From NCBI GenBank assembly GCA_016744435.1, contig JADGEJ010000037.1, positions 1-35,821 of the forward strand: DNA of 35,821 bases, read 5' to 3'. Source of the DNA: Lentibacter sp. (lineage in GTDB: Bacteria > Pseudomonadota > Alphaproteobacteria > Rhodobacterales > Rhodobacteraceae). The notes beneath the pieces were generated by a model. It did not search any database and was not told the DNA's origin. It was given only the letters and a program-made list of their open reading frames with translations. Below, piece after piece: positions 31,391 through 35,821 of the stretch. The translations under genes and the position numbers were made by a program. Each line of letters begins with the position of its first letter. Position 1 is the first letter of the stretch.

Positions 31391-33184
31391 TCAGCCGGTT
31401 TCTGCACCCTGCGTAAACTGGAGGCGGGCAAGCTCAGCGTAAAGGCCGTTTTCGGCCACGAGTGCCTCATGCGTGCCTTGCGCCACGATCTGCCCGTCTT
31501 CCATGACAATAATGCGGTCAGCCTTTTTCACCGTCGCCAGCCTGTGCGCAACGATGATGGTCGTGCGGTTTTGCGAGAGTGTCTCGACAGCTTGCTGCAC
31601 GGCCTTCTCGCTTGCGGCGTCGAGCGCCGATGTGGCCTCGTCGAGCAGCAGGATAGGCGCATCACGCAGGATCGCCCGTGCAATTGCCACGCGCTGCTTT
31701 TGCCCGCCAGACAGCATCACGCCGCGCTCGCCAAGCTTTGTCTCATATCCTTCGGGCAGTGCCGCAATAAACGCGTCAGCGGCTGCTGCCTTTGCGGCTG
31801 CGTAAACCTCAGCATCAGAGGCCTCAGGGCGGCCAAAACGGATGTTGTCAGCGGCGGACCCAGCAAAGATAAACGGGTCCTGCGGCACCACTGAAATCTG
31901 CTGGCGGAAGTCACTACGTTTCATGTCACGCAGATCAAAACCATCGAGTGTAATGCGCCCTTCCGCAGGATCATAAAACCGCTGGATAAGCTGCATCATC
32001 GTGGTTTTGCCCGCGCCTGAGGGGCCAACGAGCGCCACGGTTTCACCGGCGGCTACCGTAAGATCAATGCCAGTGAGCGTCTGCCGGTCAGGCCTCGCGG
32101 GGTAGACAAACCCGACGCCTTCAAAAGCCACAGCGCCACTCAAAACCTGCGGGCATGCGACAGGCTCAGTCGGGTCGTTCACTGTGTCAGTGGCGTTGAG
32201 CAGCTCCACCAAACGCTCGGTCGCGCCTGCTGCGCGCTGTAACTCACCCCAGACTTCCGAAAGCGCGGCCACTGCGCCCGCAACCATGATCGAGTAGATC
32301 ACGAATTGCACCAAAGCGCCCGAGCTCATGACTTCGTTGCGCACATCTTGCGCACCGATCCAGAGCACGCCGACAACGCCCGCGAACACAAGGAACATAA
32401 CCGCGACTGTCATCAAGGCACGCACGTTGATGCGGCGGCGCGCCACATCAAACGCGCTCTCGGTGACGTTGCTGAAACGCTCGCGCGAAGTGTCTTCCTG
32501 CGCGTAAGACTGCACGGTTTGCACCGCCCCCAGCGCTTCTGAGGCCTGCCCCGAGCTGGCTGCGATCCAGTCTTGGTTTTCACGGCTAAGCACCCGCAGT
32601 TTGCGGCCCAACGTCAGGATAGGGATGACAACCAGCGGCACGATCAGCAGCACAAGCCCGGTGAGCTTGGCCGAGGTAAACAGCATCAGGATCATCCCAC
32701 CAATGAAGATCAGCACATTGCGCAGAGCGACCGAAACAGACGAGCCGATAACCGACTGGATCAGCGTTGTATCCGTGGTGATGCGCGACAGGATTTCACC
32801 TGTCATGACCTTCTCGTAAAACGACGGGCTCAGGCCGATCACGCGACTGAAAACAGCCTTGCGAATGTCGGCGACCACACGCTCGCCAAGCCGTGTCACC
32901 AGCGCATAGCGCAGCCCCGTGCCCAGCGCGAGCAGAGCCGCAACGCCGATCGCGGCGAGAAAGTAGAGATCAAGTATTTCCTGCGCCTCGGCGTTGAAGT
33001 TGTCGACAACACGGCGCACAGCAAGTGGCAGCGTCAGGGACAGGCACGCCGTCAGGATAAGGGCCAAGCCCGACAGCACAACCAAGTGCTTGTAAGGCGC
33101 CAGAAACGGGAACAACTCGCGCAGCGCACCCACTTGTTTTGACGCTTCGCGCTCGCCCGTTTCGCTTGTTACTTGATCAGCCAT
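31391..33184 (-). CDS. ABC exporter half-transporter (MsbA-like)
   Basis: A 597-residue fused permease/ATPase. Six hydrophobic segments lie in residues about 30-310. The ATPase domain has Walker A GPSGAGKTT, Q-loop SVVPQDPFIFAG, signature LSGGQKQRV, Walker B ILLLDEATSALD and H-loop IVAHRL, so all catalytic elements are intact, in contrast to the T1SS protein upstream in the window. ATG 33184 (MADQVTSETG) is preferred, with GGGAAG just upstream; the frame extends 16 codons further without family likeness. The substrate may be lipid or drug; sequence alone does not say. Confidence 0.93.
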   Translation of the reverse strand: MADQVTSETGEREASKQVGALRELFPFLAPYKHLVVLSGLALILTACLSLTLPLAVRRVVDNFNAEAQEILDLYFLAAIGVAALLALGTGLRYALVTRLGERVVADIRKAVFSRVIGLSPSFYEKVMTGEILSRITTDTTLIQSVIGSSVSVALRNVLIFIGGMILMLFTSAKLTGLVLLIVPLVVIPILTLGRKLRVLSRENQDWIAASSGQASEALGAVQTVQSYAQEDTSRERFSNVTESAFDVARRRINVRALMTVAVMFLVFAGVVGVLWIGAQDVRNEVMSSGALVQFVIYSIMVAGAVAALSEVWGELQRAAGATERLVELLNATDTVNDPTEPVACPQVLSGAVAFEGVGFVYPARPDRQTLTGIDLTVAAGETVALVGPSGAGKTTMMQLIQRFYDPAEGRITLDGFDLRDMKRSDFRQQISVVPQDPFIFAGSAADNIRFGRPEASDAEVYAAAKAAAADAFIAALPEGYETKLGERGVMLSGGQKQRVAIARAILRDAPILLLDEATSALDAASEKAVQQAVETLSQNRTTIIVAHRLATVKKADRIIVMEDGQIVAQGTHEALVAENGLYAELARLQFTQGAETG

Positions 33185-33308
33185 GTTCTTCCCGTTGCAC
33201 AGTTTCACGCTTTTTGGCGGCAAGGGCGGCAAAGTTCAAGCGCCGTTATGCCGCTGGTGCCTGTGAGGCCACGGCAGACCACGCTTTGAGGGGTAAAAAA
33301 GAGATTGC

Positions 33309-33382
33309 TGGAGCGGGCGGCGGGAATCGAACCCGCGTCATTAGCTTGGAAGGCTAAGGTCTTACCACTACACAACGCCCGC
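33309..33382 (-). tRNA. tRNA-Gly (anticodon TCC)
   Basis: 74 nt on the minus strand with CCA encoded. The acceptor stem is GCGGGCG/CGCCCGC. The anticodon arm reads CCTTAGCCTTCCAAGCTAATG with TCC in the loop. The T arm is GCGGGTTCGATTCCCGC, and the D arm contains TAGTGGTA. Confidence 0.95.
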
Positions 33383-33539
33383 CCAGTGAAACCACTGCAT
33401 ATTTCATGGGTTTCGGAGCGTCAAGAGCCCTAAGACCCTCATTTATCTACGATTGTGGTAGAGCGCCATGGCAAGTCTGGCGCCGGAACGGTCTGCGCCC
33501 TGCCCTTTTTCTAACTTGCGCAACTTTCAGGCTCGGGGT

Positions 33540-34196
33540 TTAGCTCGCAGGCTCAATAAGCTGAGGCCCAGAAGCGCGGTTCGAGTTTACCTCTGGGCTA
33601 ACGCGGTGCACTTTCAGCGTCTCCTCAGGCGCTGGCCGCATAAGCACTGCCGCGCCTTTGCCCTCTTCTCCCAGCCACTTGCCCCAGTTCTGAGGCCCCA
33701 GAACAACTGGCATTCTGTGATGCACGCTTGCCGCCATTTCGTTGGCCGCGCAGGTGACGAGCGCACAGGTGCTCACCTTATCGTCGCCCCAGTCTTGCCA
33801 TATCCCTGCGAACACCACGGGTGTGCCGTCAGCGCGGCTGTAATACCATGGCAGCTTGTTGCCCGCCGCACCCTTGCTCCACTCGTAATAGCCCGTCGCG
33901 GGGATAAGGCAGCGACGCTCACGGGCCGCCGAGCGAAAGGCTGGCTTTTCCGCTACTGTCTCTGCGCGCGCGTTGATCAAAAGCGGGCCATCGCTTGGCG
34001 TTTTGTACCACTGCGGAATGAACCCCCAACGCATGCTCACCAGACTGCGCCTGTCTCCCTGCACGCGCACAACGTGAATGTCACTTGTCGGGCAGACGTT
34101 GTAGTCTGGACCATCTGGCAAAGCATTTGCAGGCGCCGCCGCGAACAGCTGCGCCATGGAATCAGTCGGGAGGGTTATGGCAAGGCGTCCACACAT
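33540..34196 (-). CDS. SOS response-associated peptidase (SRAP, YedK/HMCES)
   Basis: A 218-residue SRAP protein that forms a covalent link with abasic sites in single-stranded DNA. The start is ATG 34196, giving MCGRLA: Cys2, exposed after removal of the Met, is the cross-linking residue. Family motifs follow: MRWGFIPQW, NARAETVAEKPAFRSA, RRCLIPATGYYEW (with the catalytic Glu) and HHRMPVVL (with the His). An in-frame upstream ATG at 34232 would bury Cys2 and is rejected. It diverges from maiA with 85 bp between the starts. Confidence 0.95.
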   Translation of the reverse strand: MCGRLAITLPTDSMAQLFAAAPANALPDGPDYNVCPTSDIHVVRVQGDRRSLVSMRWGFIPQWYKTPSDGPLLINARAETVAEKPAFRSAARERRCLIPATGYYEWSKGAAGNKLPWYYSRADGTPVVFAGIWQDWGDDKVSTCALVTCAANEMAASVHHRMPVVLGPQNWGKWLGEEGKGAAVLMRPAPEETLKVHRVSPEVNSNRASGPQLIEPAS

Positions 34197-34281
34197 GGCC
34201 CCATTAAAGCGCAGCCAAGCGGCGATTGCCAACAGCGCCGCCAGCGCCTATTGTTCACCCGTTAACAAACCGGAGCAGTGC

Positions 34282-34923
34282 ATGGAATTTCACGGCTATT
34301 TTCGCAGCTCAAGCAGCTATCGCTGCCGTATTGCGTTTAACCTCAAGGGCGTGAACCCTGCGTTTAAGTCAGTACACCTCAAGCACGGTGAGCAGCACTC
34401 CGAGGCGTTTAAAGCGCTCAACCCTCAGGGGCTTTTGCCTGCATTGGTAACCGACGAGGGCGCGGTCTTGATCCAGTCACTCGCCATCCTTGAGTGGCTC
34501 GACGAGACCCGCCCAACGCCGCCGCTTCTCTCGGCTGATCCCATCACGCGCGCGCAAGAGCGCGGCTTTGCGCAGGTTATTGCCTGCGAGATTCACCCGC
34601 TGCAAAACCTGCGGATTCTGAAGTACCTTACCGGAGAGCTTGGCTTGGAAGAGGGCCAAAAAGACGCTTGGCTGCAACGCTGGCTGCGCGAGGGGCTGCT
34701 CGCTTGCGAAGGGCTGCTTCAGGCACGCCCCGCTACGGAGTTCTGCTATGGCGATGCGCCCGGGCTGGCCGACATTTGCCTTGTGCCGCAAGTCTTCTCG
34801 GCCCAGCGCTTTAACGTTGATATCAGTGATCTGCCGCGCGTTTCGCAAGTCTACGAGGCCTGCCAAGAACTTGAAGATTTCGCCAAAGCCGCGCCGCAAA
34901 ACCAGCCCGACTTTGAAGCCTAA
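34282..34923 (+). CDS. maiA: zeta-class glutathione S-transferase, maleylacetoacetate isomerase
   Basis: A 213-residue enzyme of tyrosine/phenylalanine catabolism that isomerises maleylacetoacetate to fumarylacetoacetate using glutathione. The start is MEFHGYFRSSSSYRCRIAFN; GGAG is 8 bp upstream. The glutathione-binding NPQGLLPAL and LIQSLAILEWLDE are as expected, and the C-terminal helical domain follows with IHPLQNLRILKYL. The zeta-class motif SSCS appears here as SSSS, so the usual Cys is replaced by Ser; that residue is not essential in known enzymes. The 3' end overlaps the convergent phosphatase gene by 4 bp. Confidence 0.93.
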   Translation: MEFHGYFRSSSSYRCRIAFNLKGVNPAFKSVHLKHGEQHSEAFKALNPQGLLPALVTDEGAVLIQSLAILEWLDETRPTPPLLSADPITRAQERGFAQVIACEIHPLQNLRILKYLTGELGLEEGQKDAWLQRWLREGLLACEGLLQARPATEFCYGDAPGLADICLVPQVFSAQRFNVDISDLPRVSQVYEACQELEDFAKAAPQNQPDFEA

Positions 34924-35378
34924 GCCCCGTCTGGCACGCCCCAATGCGCCTTGATCTGCGCAACAATCTGGTCGCGTGAGGCGCGGTAGGCCTCGAGCTT
35001 TTGCTCGCGCGAATTGCCAACAGGTGTTGGGTCGTCAATCGGCCAGTATTCCAGCTCGCAATGAAAACCGCGTGTCAGTTGCTCGGCCAGATCGCGGCTG
35101 TGCGGTGACAAAGCGACGATGACATCAAACGACGATAGCACCTCGCCCATACGCTCCATATCATCAAAGCTACGCGCGCGGTGTCGCGACAGCTCAACGC
35201 CGATCTCACCACAAACCGCGATGCAAAACCCGTCGATCTCAAGCTCACTGTGCACACCAGCCGACTGCACATAAGTCCCTGTGCCGTAAAACTGCTTCAT
35301 GATCCCTTCAGCCATCGGTGAGCGCACTGCGTTATGATCACAACAAAACAACACCGATTGGGGAAGCGTGTTAACCAA
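34920..35378 (-). CDS. low-molecular-weight phosphatase family protein (ArsC/LMW-PTP fold)
   Basis: A 152-residue protein. The P-loop is CDHNAVRSPMAEG, a C-x5-R-S site; the acid loop is YWPIDDPTP near residue 115. Homologues are protein-tyrosine phosphatases or thioredoxin-type arsenate reductases; no second catalytic Cys pair typical of reductases is obvious, so phosphatase is favoured. I choose TTG 35378, three bases past the UPF0262 stop and about 7 bp after GGGGG. The alternative GTG 35405 would overlap UPF0262 by 25 bp and add nine residues. It is co-transcribed with UPF0262. Confidence 0.88.
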   Translation of the reverse strand: MVNTLPQSVLFCCDHNAVRSPMAEGIMKQFYGTGTYVQSAGVHSELEIDGFCIAVCGEIGVELSRHRARSFDDMERMGEVLSSFDVIVALSPHSRDLAEQLTRGFHCELEYWPIDDPTPVGNSREQKLEAYRASRDQIVAQIKAHWGVPDGA

Positions 35379-35380
35379 AC

Positions 35381-35821
35381 TTAACCCCCGAAGTGCAAAA
35401 CGCACACGAGCGTAAACAAACGCCGCGCTGTGTCGTGATCTATGTCAGCCTTACCTTCCAGGCGTTCTTCCAAAATGCGCGCGCCTTCGTTGTGAATGCC
35501 GCGCCGGGCCATGTCGATGGTTTCGATCTGACTTGGCGGCATGGTTTTCACGGCATCAAAGTAGCTTTCGCAAATCTGCCAGTAGTCTTTTACAACTTGG
35601 CGGAAGGGCGACAGCGACAAGTGAAACTCCGCCGCCTTCTCTTCAGCTTCGGTCATCACATCAAACACCAGACGCTTGTCGCGGATCGACAAGCCAACGC
35701 GGTAAGGCCCGTCTGGCGCGACACGGTCGTCGCGCTTGGGCAGGCTGAACTTGTTCTCTTCCAGCAGATCAAACACCGCAACCTTGCGCTCCTGCTCGAT
35801 CTCCGGCGTCGGCGGCGGCAG
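35381..35821 (-). CDS. UPF0262 family protein, 5' end outside window
   Basis: A conserved alphaproteobacterial protein of unknown function. The frame is open to the right edge, reading LPPPTPEIEQERKVAVFDLL before the first internal GTG, so the true start lies beyond base 35821. The family core YRVGLSIRDKRLVFDV, FHLSLSPFRQVVKDY and IDMARRGIHNEGARILEERL is complete, and the C-terminus is LVCVLHFGG. It lies just upstream of the LMW phosphatase gene, with which it is probably coupled. Confidence 0.93.
   Translation of the reverse strand: MPPPTPEIEQERKVAVFDLLEENKFSLPKRDDRVAPDGPYRVGLSIRDKRLVFDVMTEAEEKAAEFHLSLSPFRQVVKDYWQICESYFDAVKTMPPSQIETIDMARRGIHNEGARILEERLEGKADIDHDTARRLFTLVCVLHFGG

Noticed and set aside
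34156-34281. Longer N-terminus for the MaiA protein
   Set aside because: The extra 42 residues run through the divergent SRAP promoter and start codon and have no GST likeness; the start at 34282 has a ribosome site.

Overview
The window looks like chromosomal DNA from a marine alphaproteobacterium of the Rhodobacterales (Roseobacter group). This rests on moderate-to-high GC, the protein families present (UPF0262, DUF2478, a small protein beside an S49 peptidase, AcnB, a TIGR02466-type oxygenase) and the gene style. Taxonomy is inferred from family resemblance only; there is no rRNA gene.

Layout. 1-3534: leftward genes for a Na+/Ca2+ antiporter (runs off the left edge), a 54-aa protein, an S49 peptidase and an ABC-2 exporter pair. 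3660-4640: a DMT permease. 4876-6288: an XRE-like regulator convergent with an unrecognised protein. 6611-7129: a DUF2478 protein, followed by a perfect GC-rich hairpin. 7388-9933: a CobW/COG0523 GTPase coupled to a YtcJ-like amidohydrolase. Divergent from these is a five-gene family-5 ABC importer operon (10124-15558), so this block looks like one uptake-and-hydrolysis unit. 15853-18639: acnB. 19159-20937: a LuxR-type HTH fused to a degenerate alpha/beta-hydrolase domain.

The most unusual part is 21778-30221. An 840-bp gene-poor stretch leads into a 768-aa protein made almost entirely of about 240 tripeptides of the form x-[N/D]-E. It contains no Lys, Arg, Cys or Trp. Beyond its terminator lie a 268-bp palindromic MITE-like element and two leftward genes for HExxH zincins. 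A rightward group follows: a TIGR02466-type 2OG-Fe(II) oxygenase with a good promoter, a type I secretion ABC protein with a degenerate nucleotide-binding domain, and its HlyD/PrtE-type adaptor. I propose, as inference only, that this is a secretion-and-modification locus for the polyacidic repeat protein.

30242-35821 is ordinary housekeeping: aroQ, a BON-LysM protein, an MsbA-like ABC exporter, tRNA-Gly(TCC), an SRAP (YedK/HMCES) protein, a zeta-class GST (MaiA), a low-molecular-weight phosphatase and UPF0262 (runs off the right edge).
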